Positions 7,675-15,771 of a stretch of DNA of 64,000 nucleotides are shown here, one piece after another (positions within the stretch are counted from its first letter, which is position 1; every line of letters starts with the position of its first letter). Source of the stretch: Rhodococcus rhodochrous (lineage in GTDB: Bacteria > Actinomycetota > Actinomycetes > Mycobacteriales > Mycobacteriaceae); contig NZ_LT906450.1 in NCBI RefSeq assembly GCF_900187265.1, forward strand, positions 372,001 through 436,000, given 5' to 3'. The translations under genes and the position numbers were made by a program. The notes under the pieces are model-generated. The model saw only the letters and a list, made by a program, of their open reading frames with translations. It ran no database searches and was not told where the DNA came from.

Positions 7675-9855
7675 GTGGCCCTGTACCGGAAGTATCGACC
7701 AGCTTCGTTCGCGGAGGTGGTGGGTCAGGAGCACGTCACCGAGCCCCTGAGCACCGCCCTCGATGCCGGACGCATCAACCACGCGTACCTGTTCTCGGGG
7801 CCGCGTGGTTGTGGCAAGACGTCGTCCGCCCGCATCCTGGCGCGCTCACTCAACTGTGCGCAGGGGCCCACGTCCCGCCCGTGTGGGGAGTGCGCGTCGT
7901 GCATCGCCCTCGGCCCGGGCGGCCCCGGCAATCTCGATGTCATCGAACTCGACGCCGCCAGCCACGGTGGTGTCGAGGACACCCGTGAACTGCGCGATCG
8001 GGCGTTCTACGCCCCGGCCGAGTCGCGGTACCGGGTGTTCATCGTCGACGAGGCGCACATGGTCACCACGGCCGGATTCAATGCGCTGCTGAAGATCGTC
8101 GAGGAGCCGCCGGAGCACCTGATCTTCATCTTCGCCACCACCGAACCGGAGAAGGTACTGCCGACCATTCGGTCGCGTACGCACCATTACCCGTTCCGGC
8201 TGCTGGCGCCGTCCACCATGCGGGGGCTGCTCGAGAAGATCTGCTCGCAGGAGAACGTGCCGGTCGAGGACGCCGTCTACCCGCTGGTCATCCGTGCCGG
8301 TGGCGGCTCGCCGCGTGACTCGCTGAGCGTGCTCGACCAGTTGCTCGCCGGTGCCGGCGATGAGGGCGTCACGTACGCGCGTGCACTCGCGCTGCTCGGC
8401 GTCACCGACGTCGCCCTCATCGACGAAGCCGTCGACGCACTCGCTGCGAACGACGGGGCCGCACTGTTCGGCACCGTCGAGAAGGTGATGGATGCAGGGC
8501 ACGATCCGCGCCGGTTCGCCGTCGACCTGCTCGAGCGGTTGCGTGACCTGATCCTGATGCGGGCCGTCCCCGACGCTGCCGAACGCGGTCTGGTCGACGC
8601 CCCCGGCGACGTCCTGGAACGGATGCGAGAGGAGGCCGAGCGGATCGGCCCCGCGACTCTTGCCCGCTACGCGGAACTGGTGCATGCCGGTCTCGGTGAG
8701 ATGCGCGGCGCGACAGCACCGCGGCTGCTGCTCGAGGTGATGTGCGCCCGGATGTTGCTCCCTTCCGCATCGGACGCCGAATCGGCTGTGCTGCAACGCC
8801 TCGAGCGAATCGAGCAGGGCGTCGTACCGCTCGCATCGTCGGCCCCTGCCGCTGCTCCGACCGCCGCGACGCGGCCCGCGGTGGCCGAGTCTCCGTCGTC
8901 CGGGCCGGTCTACCAACGTCCTTCCCAGCGCCAGGCCACCGAGGCGGCGCCGGAACCCGAGGCAGCGCCGGAGCCTGCGAGAGCGGTACCGAGCCCGGAA
9001 CCGGTCGCGCAGGCACCTGTCCGGCAGCCGTCGCCCGAGCCTGCGGAACCGGCGCCGGTCACAGTCGCCCCTGCGGCACCGTCGGGGTCCGTGCCGCAAC
9101 CGGTCGTGCGTACCCCGCAGCCGGAAGCCGCGGCGCAGCCCGCGCCCGTCCGTTCACCCGAACCGGTGCGAGAGGTTGCGTCGGGCGCCGGCCCGGCCCA
9201 GCCCGGTCCGGCACAGCCGGAGTCGGGTGCCCGACCCGACGCGGCCGCCCTGCGGGCGGTGTGGTCCGAGGTCCGAACCAAGGTTCGGGAGCGGAGTCGC
9301 ACCGTCGAGGTGATGCTCTCCGGCGCGACGGTGCGATCTGTCGACGGTGCCCGCGTCGTGCTCGGGCACGACTCGGCGCCTCTCGCGAAGCGCCTGGTCG
9401 AACCCCGCAACAGTGACGTCATCCGTGCCGCCTTGCACGACGTGTTCGGTGGGGACTGGGAGGTCACGTGCGAGCACGGCGCCGCCGCCCCGGCTGCTGC
9501 TGCAGCCGCCGTGTCCACGCCGACGCAGGCCAAAGCGCCTGCGGCTCCGCGTTTCTCCCGTCCCAGCCAGGGACGTGCCGCCGTCGCACCGCTGGCGCGG
9601 CCGACTTCGCGATCGGCCGCGCCGGACGTGGACGACATTCCGCCGCCCGAAGCTCCCGACTACCCGGACGACCCGGGTCCGCCGCCCGTCGACTACGACT
9701 ACGACGCTCCGCCGCCTCCGACCACCCCGGAGGACGAAGAGGAGATGATGGCGGAGGCTGCGGTGCCGGTCGAGCAGTCGAGCCGGCGCGATCCGGACGA
9801 GGTGGCCGGCGAGATGCTGGTCGAGGTGCTCGGCGCCCGCAAGCTGGACAGCTGA
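7675..9855 (+). CDS. dnaX: DNA polymerase III subunit gamma/tau, copy 1
   Basis: A complete 726-residue clamp-loader ATPase, which loads the beta clamp at the replication fork. MALYRKYRPASFAEVVGQEHV opens domain I; Walker A is GPRGCGKTS (about 42-50); a four-Cys zinc module (C61, C70, C73, C76) follows; Walker B/DEAH is VFIVDEAHM; sensor and arginine-finger motifs are IFATTEPEKVLPTIRSR. Residues of about 400-560 are a Pro/Ala/Glu-rich linker, then a conserved tau C-terminal domain (VWSEVRTKVRERSRTVEVMLSGA) and an acidic tail. GTG 7675 matches the universal MALYRKYRP start. A second complete gene at 49287-51545 encodes a very similar protein; having two is unusual. Confidence 0.96.
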   Translation: MALYRKYRPASFAEVVGQEHVTEPLSTALDAGRINHAYLFSGPRGCGKTSSARILARSLNCAQGPTSRPCGECASCIALGPGGPGNLDVIELDAASHGGVEDTRELRDRAFYAPAESRYRVFIVDEAHMVTTAGFNALLKIVEEPPEHLIFIFATTEPEKVLPTIRSRTHHYPFRLLAPSTMRGLLEKICSQENVPVEDAVYPLVIRAGGGSPRDSLSVLDQLLAGAGDEGVTYARALALLGVTDVALIDEAVDALAANDGAALFGTVEKVMDAGHDPRRFAVDLLERLRDLILMRAVPDAAERGLVDAPGDVLERMREEAERIGPATLARYAELVHAGLGEMRGATAPRLLLEVMCARMLLPSASDAESAVLQRLERIEQGVVPLASSAPAAAPTAATRPAVAESPSSGPVYQRPSQRQATEAAPEPEAAPEPARAVPSPEPVAQAPVRQPSPEPAEPAPVTVAPAAPSGSVPQPVVRTPQPEAAAQPAPVRSPEPVREVASGAGPAQPGPAQPESGARPDAAALRAVWSEVRTKVRERSRTVEVMLSGATVRSVDGARVVLGHDSAPLAKRLVEPRNSDVIRAALHDVFGGDWEVTCEHGAAAPAAAAAAVSTPTQAKAPAAPRFSRPSQGRAAVAPLARPTSRSAAPDVDDIPPPEAPDYPDDPGPPPVDYDYDAPPPPTTPEDEEEMMAEAAVPVEQSSRRDPDEVAGEMLVEVLGARKLDS

Positions 9856-10024
9856 CGTCGGTTCGCCGACTCCTCGATAATCTGTCGAGCCAATTCGTCG
9901 ATACGTCATCTCTTCATGCGATAACCAGTGGAGGGTGTGTGCTGCGCGCACGCCCTATTAAGAACACGTGAAATCAGCCTGACGCCGCCTCCTTTGTGTT
10001 GACACGGCTTTCCGCTGCCACCAG

Positions 10025-10039
10025 GCTATCTCGCATAGC
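10025..10039. promoter_or_regulatory. Inverted repeat upstream of the ferredoxin gene
   Basis: GCTAT-CTCGC-ATAGC is a 5-bp inverted repeat 72 bp before fdxA. Its ATCTCGCAT core recurs at 14490-14502 (inverted) and 17261-17270, in the promoters of nearby catabolic genes, so it may be an operator of the local IclR regulator. The rest of the 255-bp gap after dnaX shows no gene. Confidence 0.5.
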
Positions 10040-10110
10040 GAACTACCGACTCGAATTGAGAGATATTTGGGTCGGCTCGCGCAGGTTGTCGGACGACATC
10101 AGGAGTTGCG

Positions 10111-10434
10111 TTGGCCTACGTAATCACGAATGCGTGCATCGACGAGACGGACAAGTCGTGCATCGAGGAATGCCCGGTCGACTGCATCTACGAGGGCGAT
10201 CGGATGATGTACATCCAGCCCGACGAGTGCGTCGAGTGCGGGAGGTGCGAGCCGGTGTGCCCGGTGATCTCGATCTTCCACGAGGAGGACGTGCCGGAGG
10301 AGCGTCGCGCGTTCGTCGAGATAAATCGGGAGTTCTTCGCCGAGATCGGCTCCCCGGGCGGCGCCCGCAAGGTCGGTCCACGGGGCTCCGACCACCCGGT
10401 CGTCGCGGCGTGGGACAAGGCGGCCGAACGATGA
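10111..10434 (+). CDS. fdxA: Seven-iron ferredoxin (3Fe-4S/4Fe-4S)
   Basis: A 107-residue bacterial-type ferredoxin. The cysteine pattern C9-x7-C17-x3-C21-x3-C25 and C40-x2-C43-x2-C46-x3-C50-P matches the Azotobacter FdI/mycobacterial FdxA type: C9, C17 and C50 for a 3Fe-4S cluster; C21, C40, C43 and C46 for a 4Fe-4S cluster. It is a small cytosolic electron carrier. TTG 10111 is the start because CAGGAG lies 6 bp upstream and MAYVI is the family N-terminus. It overlaps the following reductase gene by ATGA, so the two are translationally coupled and form an NADPH-to-ferredoxin chain, probably feeding oxygenases in the catabolic cluster. Confidence 0.93.
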   Translation: MAYVITNACIDETDKSCIEECPVDCIYEGDRMMYIQPDECVECGRCEPVCPVISIFHEEDVPEERRAFVEINREFFAEIGSPGGARKVGPRGSDHPVVAAWDKAAER

Positions 10435-11408
10435 GTGCCCCGGTGGTGCAGGTGGACCTGCTGGTCATCGGCGCCGGCCCGTCCGGGCTGTACGCCACGT
10501 ACTACGCCGGCTTCCGTGGGATGCGGGTCGCGCTTCTCGACTCGCTCCCGCAGGTCGGTGGGCAGGTTGCCGCGCTGTACCCGGAGAAGGAGATCTTCGA
10601 CATCGCGGGGTTCCCGGCGGTACGGGGACAGGAACTGGTGGACGCGTTGACCGCCCAGGCGCAGCAGTCCGATCCGGTCCTCGTGCTCGGTGAGACCGCC
10701 ACCGAGATCGAGCACCACGACGACGGGGTCGTGGTCATCACGGACGCCGGGCGGCGGATCGAGACGAAGGCCGTGTTGATCACCGGCGGCGTCGGCAGCT
10801 TCATTCCGCGTGAACTACCGGTCGGCGAGGACTACCTGGGGCGCGGACTGCGGTACTTCGTACCGCGACTGGACGAGCTCGCGGGCCACGACGTGGTCAT
10901 CGTCGGTGGCGGGGACTCCGCTCTGGACTGGGCGCTGGGGCTCGAATCGATCGCGCGGAGCGTCACACTTGTGCACCGGCGGACCGCGTTCCGCGCGCAC
11001 GAGCGCAGTATCGCGTCGCTGCACGCGTCGAGCGTCCGGGTCCTGACACCGTACGAGGTGATGGGTATCGCCGGCGACGGGCAGATCCGCGAGGTGACGG
11101 TCGCGAGCCGGGACCACGGATCGATGACCTTGGCTGCGGACACGGTCGTGGCGGCGCTGGGATTCATCGCCGACCTGGGACCGCTCGACACGTGGGGGCT
11201 CGAACAGTCCCGGCGGCGGATCGTCGTCGACCGGCACATGCAGACGTCCCTGCCGAGGGTGTATGCGGCGGGAGACATCACCGAGTATCCCGGCAAGGTC
11301 CGGCTGATGAGCGTCGGCTTCGGTGAAGCTGCAGCGGCGGTGAACAACCTTGCACCGCTGATCGATTCGAAGATGTCGACGGTGCCGGGGCACTCCTCGG
11401 ACCGATGA
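10431..11408 (+). CDS. Ferredoxin-NADP+ reductase, TrxB-like type 2
   Basis: A 325-residue flavoprotein with two dinucleotide-binding motifs: GAGPSGLYATYYAGFRG for FAD near the N-terminus and VIVGGGDSALDWALGL for NADPH around residue 160. The C-terminal AAGDITEYPGKVRLMSVGFGEAA contacts FAD. The thioredoxin-reductase CxxC redox pair is absent, as in the ferredoxin/flavodoxin reductases of the Bacillus YumC class. It transfers electrons between NADPH and ferredoxin. ATG 10431 overlaps the fdxA stop (ATGA), showing coupling. A 15-bp hairpin terminator follows and is shared with the convergent IclR gene. Confidence 0.9.
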   Translation: MSAPVVQVDLLVIGAGPSGLYATYYAGFRGMRVALLDSLPQVGGQVAALYPEKEIFDIAGFPAVRGQELVDALTAQAQQSDPVLVLGETATEIEHHDDGVVVITDAGRRIETKAVLITGGVGSFIPRELPVGEDYLGRGLRYFVPRLDELAGHDVVIVGGGDSALDWALGLESIARSVTLVHRRTAFRAHERSIASLHASSVRVLTPYEVMGIAGDGQIREVTVASRDHGSMTLAADTVVAALGFIADLGPLDTWGLEQSRRRIVVDRHMQTSLPRVYAAGDITEYPGKVRLMSVGFGEAAAAVNNLAPLIDSKMSTVPGHSSDR

Positions 11409-11413
11409 CGGAG

Positions 11414-11448
11414 ACGGTGGCCGGTGAGTTCTCCTCACCGGCCACCGT
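11414..11448. terminator. Bidirectional hairpin terminator
   Basis: A 15-bp perfect stem (ACGGTGGCCGGTGAG / CTCACCGGCCACCGT) with a 5-nt loop between two convergent genes, the ferredoxin reductase and the IclR regulator. It touches the IclR stop codon. Confidence 0.85.
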
Positions 11449-12224
11449 TACGCGCGTCCGAGTTCTGCGGAGAGGTTCTCGGCAGCACGCCGCAGTTCGT
11501 GGATGTGACGTTCGACGACGTCCTCGCCGGGAATGGCGATAGCGACGACAGCGAGTGCCGCTACCACCTGGCCGCCCTGGAAGACGGGTGCAGCCAGAGT
11601 TCGGATGCCGTTCACCACAGGGGATTTCACCGAAACTCCGCTCTCGCGGATAGCATCGAGTTCCTCGGCGAACTCGGGATCGGTCTGGATCTCGCGGCGC
11701 AGCATGGGTACCTCGGCTTCGGGCAGGAAGGCGCAGAACACGCGCCCCTGTGCCGAGGCGGTGGGGGACAGGCGGGCGCCCACCGACACGGTGATCCGCG
11801 CGACCACGTCGGTGTTGTCGTTGGAGGCGACGACCACGGGGCTCTCGCCGTCCCACACGCTGAGGACGACCGTCTCCTTGACCTCCTGCAGCAGACGCTC
11901 CATGAACGGTTCGGCGATGCGGATCACCGGCAGCCCTGCCCGCGCGGCCGCGGCCAGGGCCAGGACCTGGGGGCCCAGCGAGTAGACGGTCTCGGCGGTG
12001 TCGTAGCGCAGCAGGTTCGCAGCCCGCAAGGCCTTGGTGTAGCGGTGCGCGGTGGCCTTGCTGGTGCCGAGCGCCGCCGTGATCTCGTTGAGGGTCAGGC
12101 GCGGCTTGGCCGCCGAGAAGGTGGAGAGGATGACGGCAGCGCGATCGACTGCCTGGATGGCCGGCGCGCTCTTCGTCTCCCCGTTCAATTCGCCTGACGC
12201 CTGGCCGTTCTCGGTGGCAGTCAT
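11448..12224 (-). CDS. IclR family transcriptional regulator
   Basis: A 258-residue IclR protein. The N-terminal winged helix-turn-helix is AIQAVDRAAVILSTF, TLNEITAALGTSKATAHRYTKALRAANLL. The C-terminal effector domain contains the GRVFCAFLPE and VNGIRTLAAPVFQGGQVVAALAV segments that line the ligand pocket in this family. ATG 12224 is preferred over upstream starts because it overlaps the M20 gene stop by ATGA and places the HTH normally. It is the only dedicated regulator inside the 10-34 kb catabolic cluster and lies at the end of a VOC-M20-IclR operon, so it probably controls that operon and the neighbouring oxygenase genes. Recurrent palindromes in those promoters are candidate sites. Confidence 0.92.
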   Translation of the reverse strand: MTATENGQASGELNGETKSAPAIQAVDRAAVILSTFSAAKPRLTLNEITAALGTSKATAHRYTKALRAANLLRYDTAETVYSLGPQVLALAAAARAGLPVIRIAEPFMERLLQEVKETVVLSVWDGESPVVVASNDNTDVVARITVSVGARLSPTASAQGRVFCAFLPEAEVPMLRREIQTDPEFAEELDAIRESGVSVKSPVVNGIRTLAAPVFQGGQVVAALAVVAIAIPGEDVVERHIHELRRAAENLSAELGRA

Positions 12225-13546
12225 CGATTCTCCGCTCTCTCGTCCTCGCCGTCCGGCGCTGTCGCCGCCGGTGCGGTGCCCGGGTGCCGGGCCCATTCTG
12301 CTGCAGTGTCAGCGTATATCCGCGCGAATCGCACCAGGTCGGCCACGTGTACGGCGTCGAGGTCGCCGTCCTCGGGGTCGGGGACGGCGACCGGGCCCGT
12401 TCGGACGGTGTCGATCCCGGCCGCACGCAGAACCGACCCGTCTGTCGACCCGGTCCAGCCCTGCACGGGAGGAGGGGCGGTGCCCGAATGCCGCGCCCAC
12501 GCCCGGCCGGCGAGCTGGACCACCCTCGCGTGCGGGGAGGTGGCACCGGCCGGGTCGGCGGGCCCCACGGTCACCTCGACGCCGCACTTCTGCAGCGGGC
12601 CGCCGGCAAGCTCGGAGACGATCGTCCTGCGGAGAGCGGCGGTCAGGTCGTCGACGCGGTCGCCGTGCACAGTCACGAGGTAGACGTGGACGTCCAGGGC
12701 GGCGGGGAGGAGATCGGGTTTCTCCGGCGATCCGCACTCGACGGCGCCGATGCCGGCCTCCCGCGCGATCTGCCCCACACGACTGCCGGGGCCACGCACC
12801 ACATCTCGGCGCCATCGCTCGACGGCAGCGCAGACCGGACCGATGTGGGCGGGCAGGCCGCCCGGTGGTCGCGCGTGGTCGCGGGCCAGGACCACCGATC
12901 GCGGCGCGGTGATCCGCACGCGCAGATACAGGGCGCCGGGCTCCTCGTACAGCAGACCGTCCGGCCCGCCCTTGGCGACGACGGCCGCGGTGGGCCGCGG
13001 GTGCCGGGCGAGGTGGTGACGGATGCCCGAGGCGCCCCTCGCATCGGGGAGGTTGCGGTGCGTGCCGCCACCGGCGAGCAGCAGCGTCAGCCGGTGCGGC
13101 ACGTCTTCGGCGCGCAACCGGCGGACCGCTGCGGCGAATCCCACCAGAGCGGCGGCCGCCGGTCCGCGGGCGACGCCCAGACCGAAACCTGCGACCGTGC
13201 CGTCCGTTTCCCGGAGCCCGGTCGGCGCGTCCCGGCGGTGCCCCGTCACGAGGCGGTCGCGCCTCCCGAGTCCGGTGAGCGAGGTGTCGAGGTGGGAGTA
13301 CAGGAGCAGTTCGTTGCCGGTGTCGGAACCGCTGCGGCACAGCAGGTTCGCTCCGGACTCGCCGACCTGCTCGACGGTGGGTTGCAGGTCCGGCCAGCGG
13401 TCCGCGATCCAGTCGCGCAGCAGCGACGCCGCCGCGAGTTCGCCGCCGCGGGGTGCGGGCACGGCCGTCGAGGCCCGCAACGCCGCACGGATGTCGTCGG
13501 CCGCGACCGGATCGGCGTCCAGATCAGTGCGCCCAGGTGCGGTCAT
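12221..13546 (-). CDS. M20-peptidase-like protein lacking several metal ligands
   Basis: A 441-residue protein with the overall plan of M20 (ArgE/DapE) amidohydrolases. LLLYSHLDT supplies H85 and D87 of the HxD motif, and HVADLVRFARIYAD resembles the C-terminal His-containing segment. The bridging 'GxGxxDxK' motif reads AGFGLGVARG (about 119-128), with no Asp, and the catalytic 'dEE' pair is replaced by GGGTHRN (about 160). It may therefore be inactive as a hydrolase or use altered chemistry. ATG 13546 lies inside the 3' end of the VOC gene (23-bp overlap), and its stop overlaps the IclR start, so the three genes form one tightly packed operon. The substrate is unknown. Confidence 0.7.
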   Translation of the reverse strand: MTAPGRTDLDADPVAADDIRAALRASTAVPAPRGGELAAASLLRDWIADRWPDLQPTVEQVGESGANLLCRSGSDTGNELLLYSHLDTSLTGLGRRDRLVTGHRRDAPTGLRETDGTVAGFGLGVARGPAAAALVGFAAAVRRLRAEDVPHRLTLLLAGGGTHRNLPDARGASGIRHHLARHPRPTAAVVAKGGPDGLLYEEPGALYLRVRITAPRSVVLARDHARPPGGLPAHIGPVCAAVERWRRDVVRGPGSRVGQIAREAGIGAVECGSPEKPDLLPAALDVHVYLVTVHGDRVDDLTAALRRTIVSELAGGPLQKCGVEVTVGPADPAGATSPHARVVQLAGRAWARHSGTAPPPVQGWTGSTDGSVLRAAGIDTVRTGPVAVPDPEDGDLDAVHVADLVRFARIYADTAAEWARHPGTAPAATAPDGEDERAENR

Positions 13547-14420
13547 CGGACTCCGCGCGCCAGACGTCGATGTTCCGGGGATCGCGCTTGAGTCGGCGCG
13601 GGCGATGGGTCTCGTGCTCGGCGGTGGTGAAGATGCGGTGGCCGTCGCACAGTTCGTAACGCGGACCGTGCTTCTCGTCGAACAGGTAGAACGCGATCGA
13701 GGTGGACGCGGAGTGGTTCACGACATCGCCGAGGATCTTCACCTGCTTGTACTGGGCGCGGGCGCGGCGCCGCATGACGCCGTCCAGGCTGCCCATGATG
13801 AAGCACAGGTGCTCGAGCGAGAAGCGGTCGGCCCGTCGCACCGCCAGGCTGTGGTGGTAGCGGTCCTCGCAGCGCAGGAACACCGTGAAGTCCTCGACGT
13901 AGTCGGAGGCCAGGAACCCGAGGACGTCCATGTAGAAGGCGATCGTCTCCTCGTACCGGTCGGTGACGACGAACGGATGGACCAACGTTTCCGGGCGCAG
14001 GTCCGGCCACGGCGCCTCGGCGTACTCGACGAAGTCGACGAACAGTTCCACGAGCGTGCCGTTGGGGTCCTCGACTGCGAAACCCTTCTGGCACAGCCCC
14101 TTCATCTGGTCGGTCAGCGGCAGCACCGGGAGGCCGGCGGCTTGCACGCGCTCCTCGATCCCGGCCAGTACCTCCTCGTTCTCCACGCTGTAACCGACTC
14201 CGTCGTAGCGGAACCGGTCCAGCGAGGGGTCGTGGACAAGTTCGATGCTGTGATGCTCGGTCCCGACGCGGAGGAAGGCACGCTCCTCGTCGTGCTCCTC
14301 GAGTGCGAGGCCGACGTGGTATTCGAGGAACTCGATGGTCGCGGACATGTCCGGAACCGCCAGTCGCACGAATTCCGCGCTCAGGGGGCCATGGGGGCGG
14401 GCCGTCTGTGGATCGGACAC
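13524..14420 (-). CDS. Two-module VOC protein, extradiol dioxygenase-like
   Basis: A 298-residue protein with two VOC repeats. The N-terminal half begins EFVRLAVPDMSATIEFLEYHVG and the C-terminal half has LVHPFVVTDRYEETIAFYMDVLGF, followed by HHSLAVRRADRFSLEHLCFIMG and RYELCDGHR. The duplicated-module length fits type I extradiol dioxygenases (catechol 2,3-dioxygenase-like), which use His, His and Glu to bind Fe(II). His positions are visible in the second module, but I cannot confirm the full triad. GTG 14420 was chosen because GGAAGG lies about 8 bp upstream and the product then starts VSDPQT. It is the first gene of the VOC-M20-IclR operon and is divergent from the formamidase gene, sharing its palindromic promoter region. 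Confidence 0.75.
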   Translation of the reverse strand: MSDPQTARPHGPLSAEFVRLAVPDMSATIEFLEYHVGLALEEHDEERAFLRVGTEHHSIELVHDPSLDRFRYDGVGYSVENEEVLAGIEERVQAAGLPVLPLTDQMKGLCQKGFAVEDPNGTLVELFVDFVEYAEAPWPDLRPETLVHPFVVTDRYEETIAFYMDVLGFLASDYVEDFTVFLRCEDRYHHSLAVRRADRFSLEHLCFIMGSLDGVMRRRARAQYKQVKILGDVVNHSASTSIAFYLFDEKHGPRYELCDGHRIFTTAEHETHRPRRLKRDPRNIDVWRAESDDRTWAH

Positions 14421-14489
14421 GAATACACCTTCCGTCGTAACACCCTTCGGTATTCCTGGAACTGTAGGAAGCCACCCCCATGCCGTCAA

Positions 14490-14518
14490 GCTATGCGAGA
14501 TGCCATTGCATAATGCAA
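14490..14518. promoter_or_regulatory. Palindromic operator region between VOC and formamidase genes
   Basis: The 195-bp divergent promoter contains GCTATGCGAGAT (the inverse of the ATCTCGCATAGC site upstream of fdxA) followed directly by TTGCAT-A-ATGCAA (14506-14518), a 6-bp palindrome. Both are candidate IclR sites controlling the two flanking genes. Confidence 0.55.
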
Positions 14519-14614
14519 CATCGACGTAACGTGGATGGAACCGTTCGAAACTACCTTCGGGTCCGAGGCGGACTCTCGTCTCAGCTTCCCGGTCCCATTC
14601 GAAAGGTTCCAGAA

Positions 14615-15703
14615 TTGACTGTCCTGCAACCGCATACCGGACCGATTTCCGGTCAGCACTATCTTCCGGCGTCGGGCGCGGCGCTGTCCTGGGGCCGGCT
14701 CCCCACCCCGGACCGCAAGCCCATGCTCACCGTCCGCTCGGGCGACACGGTCACCGTCGACACCATCTCCCACGAGGGACTGATGGAAGACCAGGGCCGA
14801 GATCCGTTGACGTACTTCGGTGAACGCGGGGTCGCGGCGTCCGACGTTCTCGTCGACCTGGTCGATCTCGCAGGCTCCGACGTCGTGCACACCCGCGGCC
14901 CCGACGGGCCGCACGTGGTGACCGGCCCGATCCACGTCGAGGGCGCCCGTCCCGGTGACATCCTCAAGATCGAATACCTGGAACTGCTGCCGCGCGTGCT
15001 CTACGGTGTGGTGTCGAGCCGGCACGGGCTGGGCTGCCTGGCCGGCGAGCGGCCGGTGAACGACGAGACCGGCGAGGCGGTCCCGATCCTCAGTCAGTTC
15101 TGCACGGTGGACCTGGACTCCGGTGAGGCGACCATGGCGTGGGGTTCCGGGGGTCGAATCGACTTCCCCATCGCCCCGTTCATGGGCCTGTCCGGTGTCA
15201 CCGCGGCCACCGACGAGGCGCTCAACACCATCCCCCCGGGTCGGCACGGCGGCAATCTCGACGTGCGGGATCTCGGGCACGGTGCGGCCATGTACCTGCC
15301 GGTGCAGGTCGACGGGGCCGGCTACTACATGGGTGACCCGCACTTCGCCCAGGGCAACGGCGAGGTGTCGCTCACCGCGCTCGAGGCATCGCTGCGCACC
15401 ACCGTCCGGTTGACGGTTCTCGAACCGGATGCAGCCTTCGCCGCGGTCGGTGGGCTGGACGGCCCCGTGGGGGAGACGGCGACGCACTGGATCGCGATCG
15501 GTCTGGATCGAGATCTCGACGAGGCGATGCGCAAGTGTGTGCGCGAGGCGATCCGGGTGCTGGCCGAGGTGGCCGAGGTTCCCCCGTCCGTCGCTTACCT
15601 CTACCTCAGTGCTGCAGGTGATTTCGTAGTCAGTCAGGTGGTGGACGACGTCAAGGGCGTGCACTGCCTCATCCGCAAGCGCGACTTCCCGGCCTGGCAC
15701 TAG
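14615..15703 (+). CDS. Acetamidase/formamidase family amidohydrolase
   Basis: A 362-residue member of the FmdA/AmdA family, which hydrolyses formamide or acetamide to the acid and ammonia. Typical features are the early HYLPASGAALSWG segment, DTISHEGLMEDQG, TGPIHVEGARPGDILKIEYLEL (the 'TGP..V.GA.PGD.L.V.I' core), a GNLDVRDLGHGAAMYLPVQV block and GDPHFAQGNGEVS with the conserved DxHxxQGxGE metal/active-site motif. TTG 14615 was chosen because GAAAGG lies 8 bp upstream; the frame is open further upstream but covers the divergent promoter. Its position suggests release of formate and ammonia from an N-formyl or amide intermediate of the local pathway. A perfect 20-bp hairpin follows. Confidence 0.88.
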   Translation: MTVLQPHTGPISGQHYLPASGAALSWGRLPTPDRKPMLTVRSGDTVTVDTISHEGLMEDQGRDPLTYFGERGVAASDVLVDLVDLAGSDVVHTRGPDGPHVVTGPIHVEGARPGDILKIEYLELLPRVLYGVVSSRHGLGCLAGERPVNDETGEAVPILSQFCTVDLDSGEATMAWGSGGRIDFPIAPFMGLSGVTAATDEALNTIPPGRHGGNLDVRDLGHGAAMYLPVQVDGAGYYMGDPHFAQGNGEVSLTALEASLRTTVRLTVLEPDAAFAAVGGLDGPVGETATHWIAIGLDRDLDEAMRKCVREAIRVLAEVAEVPPSVAYLYLSAAGDFVVSQVVDDVKGVHCLIRKRDFPAWH

Positions 15704-15715
15704 GCGGCTGCGCCA

Positions 15716-15761
15716 CCCGTGCGCACTTTTGGTAGCCAGAGCTACCAAAAGTGCGCACGGG
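15716..15761. terminator. 20-bp perfect hairpin, bidirectional terminator
   Basis: CCCGTGCGCACTTTTGGTAG pairs perfectly with 15742-15761 around a 6-nt loop. It separates the convergent formamidase and aldehyde dehydrogenase genes. The TTTT/AAAA tract is inside the stem rather than after it. A further TAGGCG/CGCCTA pair encloses it. Confidence 0.85.
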
Positions 15762-15771
15762 CGCGAAGCGC

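Noticed and set aside
7675..9855. A programmed frameshift in dnaX making a short gamma product
   Set aside because: I saw no A-rich slippery heptamer with a downstream hairpin at the expected position in either copy.
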